The translations under genes and the position numbers were made by a program. From the NCBI RefSeq assembly GCF_014654675.1, contig NZ_BNBC01000035.1, positions 42,406-106,405 of the forward strand: DNA of 64,000 nt. The letters are read 5' to 3'. The DNA is from Streptomyces spiralis. Its GTDB lineage: Bacteria; Actinomycetota; Actinomycetes; Streptomycetales; Streptomycetaceae. Below are positions 35,988-46,515 of the stretch, one piece after another; position 1 is the first letter of the stretch; every line of letters begins with the position of its first letter. The notes under the pieces are model-generated. The model saw only the letters and a program-made list of their open reading frames with translations. It searched no databases and was not told where the DNA came from.

Positions 35988-36188
35988 TCAGCCGGCTCCC
36001 CGGCCCCGGTTGCCCGGCCGGGAGGCGACCCAGGCGCGGACGGTGTCCGCGTACCAGTAGGGCCTGCCGCCCTCCACATGGTCGGGCGGCGGCAGCAGAC
36101 CGTGCTTGCGGTAGGACCGCACCGTGTCCGGCTGCACCCGGATGTGCGCCGCGATGTCCTTGTACGACCAGAGCCTTCGGTCGGTCAT
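35988..36188 (-). CDS. Small MerR/BldC-like helix-turn-helix protein
   Basis: A 66-residue DNA-binding protein made almost entirely of one winged HTH: LWSYKDIAAHIRVQPDTVRS, then RKHGLLPPPDHVEGGRPYW and WVASRPGN. It resembles the single-domain MerR-like group that includes BldC and phage excisionase-type proteins. ATG 36188 follows GGGAGG. It faces the alcohol dehydrogenase gene (57-bp gap between stops). Targets unknown. Confidence 0.8.
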   Translation of the reverse strand: MTDRRLWSYKDIAAHIRVQPDTVRSYRKHGLLPPPDHVEGGRPYWYADTVRAWVASRPGNRGRGAG

Positions 36189-36437
36189 GACTGCACCTCC
36201 CTGCGCGCGCCACGGCGGCGGCCGGAGGGCCGTCGGGGGAGCCGGGCGCCGCGTCGGCGATCACAAAGCCTGTGCTCGGTGAAACGACGCGGAGCGCCCG
36301 CGGCGAGCGCCTGTCGACCGGGCGTGACCAAGAGCCCGTAGACCTGAGACAGGTGTGACCGGACAGTTGCGTTCGTGACAGACCTGAGGCCGGGGAACGC
36401 CTTGACGATCTCGGGCTCCCCCCTTCGCTCGTCCGAA

Positions 36438-36482
36438 TGTCCGGACAAACTATTGACAGCCTTCCGGGTACGGCACTACAAC
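36438..36482 (+). promoter_or_regulatory. iolC promoter and palindrome
   Basis: TTGACA (36453-36458), 18 bp, TACAAC (36477-36482) is a near-consensus promoter 33 bp before the start codon of iolC. Immediately upstream lies TGTCCGGACA (36438-36447), a perfect 10-bp palindrome, a possible regulator site. Confidence 0.55.
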
Positions 36483-36514
36483 CGGGGGAGTCGAGTGAAG
36501 GGACGCGGAAGCCG

Positions 36515-37483
36515 ATGGCGTACGACCTGATCACCATGGGACGGATCGGCGTGGACCTCTACCCGCTCCAGACGGGGGTGCCGCTCGCCCGCGTGTCCTC
36601 CTTCGGCAAGTTCCTGGGCGGCTCGGCGACCAACGTGGCGGTCGCCGCCGCCCGCCTCGGCCGCCGTACGGCGGTGATCACCCGTACCGGCGACGACCCG
36701 TTCGGCGTCTATCTGCACGAGGCGCTGCGCGGCTTCGGCGTCGACGACCGCTGGGTCACGCCGGTGCCCGGGCTGCCCACGCCGGTGACCTTCTGCGAGG
36801 TGTTCCCGCCGGACGACTTCCCGCTGTACTTCTACCGGCAGCCCAAGGCCCCCGACCTGGAGATCGACGCCCACGACCTCGACCTCGACGCCGTCTTCGA
36901 CGCGAGCGTCTTCTGGGTCACCGGCACCGGTCTGAGCGAGGAGCCCAGCCGCACGGCGACCCTGGCCGCGCTCGCCCACCGGGCCAGGGCCGGCACCACC
37001 GTCTTCGACCTGGACTGGCGCCCCATGTTCTGGGCCGACCCGCTGGCCGCCCGCCCCTTCTACGCCGAGGCCCTGCGGCACACCACCGTCGCGGTCGGCA
37101 ACCTCGACGAGGTGGAGATCGCCACCGGCCTGCGCGAGCCGCACGCCGCCGCCCGTGCCCTGCTGGAGGCCGGCGTGGAACTGGCCGTGGTGAAACAGGG
37201 ACCCAAGGGCGTCCTCGCCGTCAGCGCCGCGGGCGAGTCGGCCGAGGTGCCGCCGCTCCCGGTCGACGTCGTCAACGGGCTCGGCGCGGGCGACGCCTTC
37301 GGCGGCTCGCTGTGCCACGGACTGCTCGCCGGATGGGATCTGGAGCGCATCATGCGGTACGCCAACGCCGCCGGCGCGATCGTCGCCTCCCGGCTGGAGT
37401 GCTCCTCCGCGATGCCCACCCCGGCCGAGGTGGAGGCCGCCCTGGAGGCCGGGGCGGTGCGGGGAGGAGGCGGGGCCGGGTGA
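36515..37483 (+). CDS. iolC: 5-dehydro-2-deoxygluconokinase (IolC-like PfkB kinase)
   Basis: A 322-residue PfkB kinase with the IolC N-terminus MAYDLITMGRIGVDLYPLQ, motif 1 GKFLGGSATNVAVAAARLG, and motif 2 GLGAGDAFGGSL with catalytic Asp. It phosphorylates 5-dehydro-2-deoxygluconate in inositol catabolism. ATG 36515 follows GGAAG. It is followed 570 bp later by the methylmalonate-semialdehyde dehydrogenase gene, another inositol-pathway step, but iolB, D, E and G are absent here. Confidence 0.88.
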   Translation: MAYDLITMGRIGVDLYPLQTGVPLARVSSFGKFLGGSATNVAVAAARLGRRTAVITRTGDDPFGVYLHEALRGFGVDDRWVTPVPGLPTPVTFCEVFPPDDFPLYFYRQPKAPDLEIDAHDLDLDAVFDASVFWVTGTGLSEEPSRTATLAALAHRARAGTTVFDLDWRPMFWADPLAARPFYAEALRHTTVAVGNLDEVEIATGLREPHAAARALLEAGVELAVVKQGPKGVLAVSAAGESAEVPPLPVDVVNGLGAGDAFGGSLCHGLLAGWDLERIMRYANAAGAIVASRLECSSAMPTPAEVEAALEAGAVRGGGGAG

Positions 37484-38051
37484 CCGACCGCGTTCCGTAC
37501 GCCGTCCGGCGTGGCCCGGGCGACGGCCGCGCACACACATTCGCCGGCCGTTCCCGCGAGTGGCGCGCGTCTTGGACGGGCGGCGGTTGTACGGTGCGGG
37601 TACACCCAGATACATCACGGCACAGCGGACGAGCAGTCCCAAGAGCCGGGCGGGCAGAGCACGTTGGGTGGACACACCCGGGCCCCGCGCCGTCCGGCCA
37701 CCGATCGCCTCCGGTGCGGGAGGCCGCTTCGCCCTGGCAGGAGCGAAGTGCGAGCGCCGACTCCCCGCCCGCTACGGCCCCGCGCCGGAGGTCACCCGCC
37801 CCCTCCCGCACGACCCGCCCCGCCCGTGGGCGCCGGACACTCCCCACGGTGTCCATGCGGCCCCATGTGTCTACGCGACGACCACAACCGCAGACACTCT
37901 GTCGGGCGCGCCCGGGGTGCGGCCCCTGGTGGGATGGATACGTGGCCGAGACCGCGACCCGAGGGCCCGCGGCCACGGCCCACGAGCTGTACGAACGGCA
38001 CGTCTCGACCCGACGACGCCATCTGCGCCATCTGCGAAGGAGTAACCCGGC
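37484..38051 (+). other. 568-bp intergenic region before mmsA
   Basis: No convincing gene. Open frames here are Arg/Pro-rich, as expected of GC-rich non-coding DNA. TTGTAC-N17-ATACAT around 37585-37613 is a weak promoter candidate. The last 10 bp before mmsA hold its ribosome site. Nothing else recognised. Confidence 0.5.
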
Positions 38052-39554
<1,503 letters not shown>

Positions 39555-39564
39555 GCCGGCCCCG

Positions 39565-39608
39565 ACGACGGTGCCCCGCGCCTCCATCGGAGGGCGGGGC
39601 ACCGTCGT
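39565..39608. terminator. 15-bp hairpin between mmsA and the lipoprotein gene
   Basis: 39565-39579 and 39594-39608 are perfect reverse complements (ACGACGGTGCCCCGC arm) with a 14-nt loop, lying between two convergent stops. Confidence 0.8.
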
Positions 39609-39612
39609 GCGG

Positions 39613-40461
39613 TCAGCCCTGCTGCTGCTTCTGCGCCTTCACCACGTCGGTGAGGTCGCCGGTCTGCGCGGCGGGCGGAGCCTTGACGGCCGCCGTGGCG
39701 CCGAACTTCTCGAAGTCCATGGTGACCGTGACCTTGCCGAGCTCCTCCGTCAGGCGCACCGGCAGGTCCTTGTCGTTGACCCAGACCTCCATCGTGATGG
39801 AGTCGGCGCCGCCGGTCATGGCGCCGAAGGGGTTGTCCTGGTTGCCGTAGACCTCCTTGAACTTGCCCATGTGCGCCCGGTCGATGACGGCCTTGTAGTG
39901 GTGCGTCCGCTGTCCGTCGACGGTCTCCTTGCCGAGGTCGTCGACGTTGTTCGCGTACTTCAGGCCCCTCATGGAGGCCACGGGGCTGCCCGCGCCGGTG
40001 CTGCCGTCGAGCGCCTGGGCGCCCTTCTCGCCCAAGATCGCCGACGCGTCGATCTTCATCCACTCCTTGCCCTTGAGCGGGCCGGAGGGCTGCGGGTCGA
40101 CGTCGTAGTAGTAGGCGCCGTCCACGAAGATCGTGCGGGTCTTCGGGGCGGCGTGCAGCTGCCCCATGTTGGCGGCCTTGGTGTCCATGTCGACGTCGAA
40201 GGCGAAACCGTGGCCCCAGGAGTAGGTGCCGTCCATGGTGACCGGACCGGCGCCGTTGCCCAGGTCCGTGGTCATGCGCACGTCCGCCGAACCGAGGTTC
40301 TGCGTCCGGTCCGTCGCCCGGGTCAGCGCGGCCTTGATCAGGCCCTGCGCGTCGTCGGCGGCCTCGGCGGCCTTCTTCGTCGTCTCCGCGCTGCACGCGG
40401 AGGCGGCGAGCAGCGTCGCCGCCGTGAACCCCGCCCACACCGCGGTGTGCTTCAGCTTCAT
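39613..40461 (-). CDS. LprG/LppX-like lipoprotein
   Basis: A 282-residue lipoprotein: signal MKLKHTAVWAG..., lipobox LAASAC with Cys23. The mature part resembles the LppX_LprAFG fold (TYSWGHGFAFDVDMDTKA, VDGQRTHHYKAVID, VWVNDKDLPVRL), a half-barrel that binds lipids in actinobacteria. ATG 40461 follows GGTGGGG. The C-terminus is Gln-rich. It may carry lipids or sense envelope state. Confidence 0.85.
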   Translation of the reverse strand: MKLKHTAVWAGFTAATLLAASACSAETTKKAAEAADDAQGLIKAALTRATDRTQNLGSADVRMTTDLGNGAGPVTMDGTYSWGHGFAFDVDMDTKAANMGQLHAAPKTRTIFVDGAYYYDVDPQPSGPLKGKEWMKIDASAILGEKGAQALDGSTGAGSPVASMRGLKYANNVDDLGKETVDGQRTHHYKAVIDRAHMGKFKEVYGNQDNPFGAMTGGADSITMEVWVNDKDLPVRLTEELGKVTVTMDFEKFGATAAVKAPPAAQTGDLTDVVKAQKQQQG

Positions 40462-40897
40462 GAGTCCCCACCCGTTGCTGTGATTCGGCTGTGGCCGCCG
40501 ACTCTAGCGGGGCGCAGTGACAGCCCCGGGACCTCCCCAGGCCGTCCGGATACCGGACGCGTTGACATTTTTTTGACGCGTTCGCTTCGGTTCTCGTTCA
40601 GCTCGGACGAAACGGGTAGTGAAGGAGTCGTGGCTCAATGACCTTCGAAAACAAGGTCACACAGCAAACAATCTTGATGGTATCGCCAATAGGACGTCGC
40701 AGCCTGGGAAAGTGATGTCGAACCTTCCGTTCCGTAAGTGCGGAATCCGAAGGTGATCGGCCATTGACGCAGCGGTTTTCGCCGGGGTTCCATGCAGCGC
40801 CGGGAGCGGACGACACACAGACGCTAGGACGATCCGCCGGAGGCGATAGCGCTCCCGTCCCCCACCCTCACCCGCTCAAGCCGATCGGAACCGCCGC
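40462..40897. other. 436-bp divergent intergenic region
   Basis: Separates the leftward lipoprotein gene from the rightward APC permease gene. No gene seen. AT-rich patch TTGACATTTTTTTGACGCG at 40562-40580 and another around 40655-40690 are the likeliest promoter areas. Confidence 0.5.
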
Positions 40898-42295
40898 ATG
40901 ACCGACACGCTCCGCCCTGTCGACACCGACCTCATGGAGGCGTCCGACAGTCCCCAGACGCTCAAGCGTTCCATCGGCGTCGTCGGCGGCACCCTGCTCA
41001 CACTCTCGTGCGTCACCCCCGCCTCCACCCTCTTCGTGGTCGTCCCCGACCTGTTCGGTTCGCTCGGCACCGCGACCGCCCTGACGATCGCCATCGGCTC
41101 CCTCCTCTGTATCGCCGTGGCGTTCTGCTACTCCGAGCTGGGCACGCTGATCCCCAGCGCGGGTGGCGAGTACGCCATGGTCTCCACGATGGCCGGGCGG
41201 CTGGCGGGCTGGCTGGTCTTCGTGCTGTCCCTGCTGGTCGTCATGATCGTCCCGCCGGTGATCGCCATGGGGACGGCCGACTACCTGGCCCCGATCGTGC
41301 ACCTCGACCCGGCGATGACCGGCGCCGGAGTGATGCTGCTTGCCACCCTCGCCGGTCTGCTGGACCTGCGCGCCAACGCCTGGATCACCGGCATCTTCCT
41401 GGTCCTGGAGGTCATCGCCGCCGCCGTGGTCGCCCTGCTGGGCTTCACGCACAGCCACCGGGGCGTCGGCAGCCTCCTGTCCATGCAGGTGGCCGGCTCC
41501 GGCGGCCACACCGACACCGTGACGGCCATGCTCGTCGTCTCCGGCCTCGCCATCGCCCTCTTCGTCACCCAGGGCTTCTCGACCGCCGTGTACCTCTCCG
41601 AGGAGCTGGAGCACCCGCGCCGCAACGTGGCCCGCACCGTGCTCGCCACCCTCGCGATCTCCACGGTGATCATCCTGGTGCCGGTCGTCGCCATCACCAT
41701 GGGCGCCTCCGACCTCAAGGAGCTGACCGGCGGCGACCTCAGCTCGATGGTGACCGCGTGGTCCAACTCCGCGGTCGGCACCTTCGTCAGCCTCTGCGTG
41801 GCCCTGGCGATCATCAACGCCGGCATCGTCATGGTCATCCAGAACTCCCGCGTGCTGTTCGCCTCCGCCCGCGACAAGGCCTGGCCCGAGCCCGTCAACA
41901 ACGTCTTCTCCAAGCTGGGCCGCTTCGGCTCGCCGTGGGTCGCCACGCTCGCGGTGGGCGTCCCCGGTGCCGTGCTGTGCTTCGTCAACCTCGACACCCT
42001 CTACGGCGTCACCGGCGTCTCCGTGACCGGCATGTACCTCCTCGTCGCGGTCGCCGCCCTGCTCGCCCGCCGCGGCGCGCACAAGCACACGCCCGCCTGG
42101 CGCATGCCCCTGTGGCCCGCCATGCCCGTCCTGCTCATCGCGGTGCTCGCGTACGTCCTCAGCCAGCAGGACACGAGCTACCTGCTGTGGACCGGCGGCA
42201 TCGTGGCGGTGGCCACGCTGTACTGGGCGCTCTACCTGCGCCCGCGCCGCGACACCCGCTGGCTGGTCTCCATCCCGGAGGACGCCCGGGCCTGA
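40898..42295 (+). CDS. APC-family amino acid permease
   Basis: A 465-residue membrane transporter with about twelve helices. The N-terminal LKRSIGVVGGTLLTLSCVTP and the YSELGTLIPSAGGEYAMVS segment match the APC superfamily. A cytoplasmic segment SEELEHPRRNVARTVLA is also typical. It probably imports an amino acid or amine by proton coupling. ATG 40898 has only a weak ribosome site (CGGAACC). No linked enzyme gene shows the substrate. Confidence 0.9.
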   Translation: MTDTLRPVDTDLMEASDSPQTLKRSIGVVGGTLLTLSCVTPASTLFVVVPDLFGSLGTATALTIAIGSLLCIAVAFCYSELGTLIPSAGGEYAMVSTMAGRLAGWLVFVLSLLVVMIVPPVIAMGTADYLAPIVHLDPAMTGAGVMLLATLAGLLDLRANAWITGIFLVLEVIAAAVVALLGFTHSHRGVGSLLSMQVAGSGGHTDTVTAMLVVSGLAIALFVTQGFSTAVYLSEELEHPRRNVARTVLATLAISTVIILVPVVAITMGASDLKELTGGDLSSMVTAWSNSAVGTFVSLCVALAIINAGIVMVIQNSRVLFASARDKAWPEPVNNVFSKLGRFGSPWVATLAVGVPGAVLCFVNLDTLYGVTGVSVTGMYLLVAVAALLARRGAHKHTPAWRMPLWPAMPVLLIAVLAYVLSQQDTSYLLWTGGIVAVATLYWALYLRPRRDTRWLVSIPEDARA

Positions 42296-42313
42296 CCCGG
42301 CACCCCGCCCGGC

Positions 42314-42757
42314 TCAGGTGAGGTCCCACGTCACCACGGAGCACGACCCGTCGTCCTTGCCCCCCGCGCTGCGGTAGGCGGCAAGGGCGACGTCGTTCCC
42401 GGCGTCGATCCCCACCCACATCCCGTAGCAGCCGAGCTGCCGGCCCAGATCGGCGAGCCGCAGCACCAGCGCCCGCCCGATGCCGCGGCGGCGGAAGGGC
42501 TCGGCGACCCCGAGCTCGTACAGGAACATCTCGGTGCCCTTGTCCGGGTGGACCGTCTCGACCCCGCTGACGAAGCCGACGGGTGCGCCCGGGGCGTGCT
42601 CGCCGTCCTCGCCGGCCTCACCGTCCTCGTAGGCGAGGAAGAGGTGGTGACCGGGGGCGGTCAGGAAGCGCTCGGCCCACTCGGGACGCACCGGATTGTC
42701 GAACAGGTGCTCGGCGGCGGCCAGTTCGGCGACGGTGCCGGCTCGGCGGATCTCCAT
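42314..42757 (-). CDS. GNAT N-acetyltransferase
   Basis: A 147-residue acetyltransferase: MFLYELGVAEPFRRRGIGRA is the acetyl-CoA-binding motif A (RRGIGRA), followed by CYGMWVGIDAGNDVALAAYR and a C-terminal VVTWDL. Small stand-alone GNATs of this shape often acetylate aminoglycosides or other amines. ATG 42757 follows AGGAAG. An insertion of acidic residues (GEAGEDGEHAPG) lies before the core. Confidence 0.87.
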   Translation of the reverse strand: MEIRRAGTVAELAAAEHLFDNPVRPEWAERFLTAPGHHLFLAYEDGEAGEDGEHAPGAPVGFVSGVETVHPDKGTEMFLYELGVAEPFRRRGIGRALVLRLADLGRQLGCYGMWVGIDAGNDVALAAYRSAGGKDDGSCSVVTWDLT

Positions 42758-42892
42758 GCCGCTTCCTACCACGGCCCACCACGGGCTACCGCGGGCGCGG
42801 TACGCCGCGTCAGGGTCGTACTCCCCGGGGAGGTGGCCAGGGTCGGTCCCGGGGCTGCTCCCGTTGTCGGTGGCGGCCCGTACCGTGGACCC

Positions 42893-45547
42893 ATGGATCT
42901 TCGACTGCCCGGATTCCGGGGGCTGCTTCGGAGGCCCCGGCGGCTGCTGGCCGCCGGGGCCGCCGTCGCCGTGCTTGCCGGCGCCGGCACCTGGACGGCG
43001 GTCGCCTCCGACGACCCGCCCCCGGTGCACCGCGCCGACCGGGTCATGAGCATGGGCGGCGGGGTGCGGCTGGACACCTCGTACTTCACCCCGGGCGGCA
43101 CCGGCCGCCACCCCGCGGTCCTGCTGGGGCACGGCTTCGGCGGCAGCAAGGACGACGTACGGCAGCAGGCCGAGGACCTCGCCCGGGACGGGTACGCGGT
43201 GCTGACCTGGTCCGCGCGCGGCTTCGGCAGGTCGACGGGGAAGATCGGGCTCAACGACCCCCGGGGCGAGGTCGCCGACGTCTCGAAGCTGATCGACTGG
43301 CTGGCCCGGCAGCCCCAGGTCCTCCTCGACCGGCCCGGCGACCCGCGCGTGGGCGTGGCCGGCGCCTCCTACGGCGGCGCGATCTCCCTGCTCGCCGCCG
43401 GGTACGACCACCGGGTGGACGCCATCGCCCCGGCGATCACGTACTGGAACCTCGCCGACGCCCTGTTCCCGAACGGCGTCTTCAAGAAGCTGTGGGCGGG
43501 CGTCTTCCTCAACACCGGTGGCGGCTGCGCGCGGTTCGAGCCCGAGCTGTGCCGGATGTACCAGCGGGTCGCCGAGTCCGGAAAGCCGGACGCCGAGGCC
43601 CGCCGGATGCTCGCGGAGCGGTCGCCGTCCGCCGTCGCCGGCCGGATCAGGGTGCCCACGCTGCTGGTGCAGGGCCAGTCCGACTCGCTCTTCCCGCTCG
43701 GCCAGGCCGACGTCGCCGCGCGGGCCGTCCGGGCGAACGGCGCACCCGTCGACGTGGACTGGATCGCGGGCGGGCACGACGGCGGCGACCTGGAGACCGA
43801 CCGGGTCCAGGCACGCGTGACGGCCTGGTTCGACCGGTACCTCAAGAAGGACCCGGGCGCCGACACCGGCCCCGCCTTCCGCGTCACCCGCACCGGAGGC
43901 GTCGACTCCACCGACGGCGCGGCCCTGCTGCGCGGCGCGAGCGCGAGCACGTACCCGGGACTGACCAGCGGGCAGCGGACCGTCGCCCTGACCGGACGCG
44001 AGCAGCGGTTCCAGAACCCGGCGGGGGCCAACCCGCCCGCCGTGTCCTCGCTGCCGGGCCTCGGCGGCTCGGGCGGCTCACTCGCCCAGCTCTCCGCGCT
44101 CGGGGTGGGCATCTCACTGGACTTCCCCGGGCAGTACGCGAGCTTCGAGTCCGCCCCGGTCGGCGGCGATCTGCGGATCACCGGATCGCCGACCGTCACC
44201 GTCCGCGCCACGTCCACCAGCGAGGACGCCGTGCTCTTCGCCAAGCTCTACGACGTCGGACCGGGCCGGGCGCGGCCGGTGCTGCCCGCCCAGCTGGTGG
44301 ATCCGGTACGGGTCACGGGCGCCAAGGCCGGCAAGGACGTCACCCTCACCCTCCCGGCGATCGACCACGAGGTGCAGAAGGGCCACCGGCTCCGCCTGGT
44401 CCTCGCCTCCACCGACCTCGGCTACGCCTCCCCGGCCGCGCCGGCCACGTACACCGTCTCCCTCAGGAGCGGCCTGAAGGTGCCCACGGCACCCGCGGTG
44501 ACCACCGGCGCGGCGCCCCTGCCCGCCTGGGTGTGGTGGCTGCCGGCCGCGGGCGCGCTGATCGCGCTCGCGCTGCTGCTGACCGCCCGCCGCCGCACGG
44601 GCGCCCCGGCCCCGGATCCGGAGCTGGTCGACGTGCCGCTCCAGATCACCGGCCTGAGCAAGCGCTACGCCGGGTCGGCGGACCGGTACGCGGTACGGGA
44701 CGTGTCGTTCCGGGTGGAGCAGGGCCAGGTGCTCGGACTGCTCGGGCCGAACGGCGCCGGGAAGACGACCACCCTGCGCATGCTGATGGGCCTGATCCGG
44801 CCGGACAGCGGCGAGATCCGCGTCTTCGGCCACGCGATCCGGCCCGGCGCGCCCGTGCTGTCCCGGGTCGGCGCCTTCGTCGAGGGCGCGGGCTTCCTGC
44901 CGCACCTGTCCGGCCGGGAGAACCTCGAGCTGTACTGGCGGGCCACCGGCCGTCCACCCGAGGACGCCCACCTCGACGAGGCGCTGCGGATCGCCGGGCT
45001 CGGGGACGCGCTGGCCCGCGCGGTGCGCACCTACTCCCAGGGCATGCGCCAGCGCCTGGCCATCGCCCAGGCCATGCTCGGCCTGCCCGACCTGCTGATC
45101 CTGGACGAGCCGACCAACGGCCTGGACCCGCCCCAGATCCGCGAGATGCGCGAGGTGATGATCCGGTACGCGGCCGGCGGGCGCACGGTGATCGTCTCCA
45201 GCCATCTGCTCGCCGAGGTCGAGCAGTCCTGCACGCACCTGGTCGTCATGGACCGGGGGCGGCTGGTGCAGGCGGGCCCGGTGGGCGAGATCGTCGGCTC
45301 CGGGGACACCCTACTGGTCGGCACCGCCGTGCCGATGGACGAGCCCGTGGCCGAGAAGGTCTCCGCGCTGCCGGGCGTCGCCTCCGCCGTGCGCACCGAG
45401 GGCGGCCTGCTGGTCCGGCTGGAGCCCAGCGGCACCGCCGAGCGCCTCGTCGTGGAGCTGGTGCGGCTGGAGGTGCCGGTCGCCTCGGTCGGCCCGCACC
45501 GCCGCCTGGAGGACGCCTTCCTCACCCTGATCGGAGGTTCCGCATGA
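42893..45547 (+). CDS. Alpha/beta-hydrolase (S15-like) fused to ABC ATPase
   Basis: An 884-residue two-function protein. After an N-terminal signal anchor (LLAAGAAVAVLAGAG) comes a CocE/X-Pro dipeptidyl-peptidase-like hydrolase (residues ~45-380): HGFGGSKDD, WSARGFGRSTGKIG, nucleophile GASYGGA, acid and His in QGQSDSLFPLG and AGGHDGGD. A jelly-roll domain follows (~410-530), then one helix (WVWWLPAAGALIALALLL). Residues ~580-880 are an ABC ATPase: Walker A LGPNGAGKTTTLRML, signature YSQGMRQRLA, Walker B LLILDEPTNGLD. So the hydrolase lies outside the cell and the ATPase inside. The stop overlaps the permease ATG. ATG 42893 has a weak site. Confidence 0.88.
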   Translation: MDLRLPGFRGLLRRPRRLLAAGAAVAVLAGAGTWTAVASDDPPPVHRADRVMSMGGGVRLDTSYFTPGGTGRHPAVLLGHGFGGSKDDVRQQAEDLARDGYAVLTWSARGFGRSTGKIGLNDPRGEVADVSKLIDWLARQPQVLLDRPGDPRVGVAGASYGGAISLLAAGYDHRVDAIAPAITYWNLADALFPNGVFKKLWAGVFLNTGGGCARFEPELCRMYQRVAESGKPDAEARRMLAERSPSAVAGRIRVPTLLVQGQSDSLFPLGQADVAARAVRANGAPVDVDWIAGGHDGGDLETDRVQARVTAWFDRYLKKDPGADTGPAFRVTRTGGVDSTDGAALLRGASASTYPGLTSGQRTVALTGREQRFQNPAGANPPAVSSLPGLGGSGGSLAQLSALGVGISLDFPGQYASFESAPVGGDLRITGSPTVTVRATSTSEDAVLFAKLYDVGPGRARPVLPAQLVDPVRVTGAKAGKDVTLTLPAIDHEVQKGHRLRLVLASTDLGYASPAAPATYTVSLRSGLKVPTAPAVTTGAAPLPAWVWWLPAAGALIALALLLTARRRTGAPAPDPELVDVPLQITGLSKRYAGSADRYAVRDVSFRVEQGQVLGLLGPNGAGKTTTLRMLMGLIRPDSGEIRVFGHAIRPGAPVLSRVGAFVEGAGFLPHLSGRENLELYWRATGRPPEDAHLDEALRIAGLGDALARAVRTYSQGMRQRLAIAQAMLGLPDLLILDEPTNGLDPPQIREMREVMIRYAAGGRTVIVSSHLLAEVEQSCTHLVVMDRGRLVQAGPVGEIVGSGDTLLVGTAVPMDEPVAEKVSALPGVASAVRTEGGLLVRLEPSGTAERLVVELVRLEVPVASVGPHRRLEDAFLTLIGGSA

Positions 45548-46404
45548 GCACGCCCGCCGTCGTCGAGACGGCCACCGGCTACCGGGCGGGCCGCACCCTC
45601 CCGCTGCGGGTGGAGCTGGTGCGGCAGCTGAAGCGGCGCCGCACGCTGATCATGGGCGCCATCCTGGCCGTGCTGCCGTTCGTCCTGCTGGTCGCCTTCG
45701 CCATCGGCGGCGATCCGGGCGCCCGCAACAACCAGGTGACCCTGATGGACACGGCCACCGCCTCCGGCGCCAACTTCGCCGCGGTCAACCTGTTCGTGTC
45801 GGCGGGCTTCCTGCTGGTCATCCCGGTGGCCCTGTTCTGCGGGGACACCGTCGCCTCGGAGGCCAACTGGTCCTCGCTGCGCTATCTGCTCGCCGCGCCC
45901 GTGCCCAGAGCCCGGCTGCTGTGGTCCAAGCTGGTCGTCGGGCTGGGGCTGAGCCTGGCCGCCATGGTGCTGCTGCCACTGGTGGCGCTCGCCGTCGGCA
46001 CGGCCGCCTACGGCTGGGGCCCCTTGCAGATACCCACCGGCGGAGCGCTCGACGCGGGCACCGCCGCCCAGCGGCTGCTGGTGGTCGTGGCGTACGTCTT
46101 CGTGTCCCAACTGGTCACCGCGTCACTGGCGTTCTGGCTGTCCACCAAGACGGACGCGCCCCTGGGCGCGGTGGGCGGCGCGGTCGGGCTGACCATCGTC
46201 GGCAACGTCCTGGACGCCGTCACGGCCCTCGGGAACTGGCGCGACTTCCTGCCCGCGCACTGGCAGTTCGCCTGGGCCGACGCCGTGCAGCCGCACCCCG
46301 AGTGGTCGGGGATGATCCAGGGCACGGCGGTCTCCGTCAGCTACGCCCTGGTGCTCTTCGCCCTGGCCTTCCGCGGGTTCGCCCGCAAGGACGTGGTGTC
46401 GTAG
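45544..46404 (+). CDS. ABC transporter permease (ABC-2 type)
   Basis: A 286-residue permease with six helices (MGAILAVLPFVLLVAFAIG, VNLFVSAGFLLVIPVALFCG, LGLSLAAMVLLPLVALAVG, LLVVVAYVFVSQLVTASLAF and others) and the ABC-2 exporter layout with ASEANWSSLRYLLAAPV. ATG 45544 overlaps the stop of the hydrolase-ATPase gene (ATGA), so the two make one exporter. Substrate unknown. Confidence 0.9.
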   Translation: MSTPAVVETATGYRAGRTLPLRVELVRQLKRRRTLIMGAILAVLPFVLLVAFAIGGDPGARNNQVTLMDTATASGANFAAVNLFVSAGFLLVIPVALFCGDTVASEANWSSLRYLLAAPVPRARLLWSKLVVGLGLSLAAMVLLPLVALAVGTAAYGWGPLQIPTGGALDAGTAAQRLLVVVAYVFVSQLVTASLAFWLSTKTDAPLGAVGGAVGLTIVGNVLDAVTALGNWRDFLPAHWQFAWADAVQPHPEWSGMIQGTAVSVSYALVLFALAFRGFARKDVVS

Positions 46405-46470
46405 GCGAAGGACGCGGTGTCGTGGGCGTGCCGTAGGAGCGGCGCGGCGCCGCGGGGAGCCGACGCGAAA

Positions 46471-46497
46471 CGGGCCGCCGAGGAACTCGGCGGCCCG
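46471..46497. terminator. 12-bp hairpin between permease and rdlB
   Basis: CGGGCCGCCGAG (46471-46482), loop GAA, and CTCGGCGGCCCG (46486-46497), a perfect stem between convergent stops. Confidence 0.8.
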
Positions 46498-46515
46498 CTG
46501 TCGTTTCTGCCGCGG

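Noticed and set aside
37560..38045. 161-codon frame between iolC and mmsA
   Set aside because: Arg/Pro/Thr-rich, no ribosome site, no motif, and other frames are equally open.
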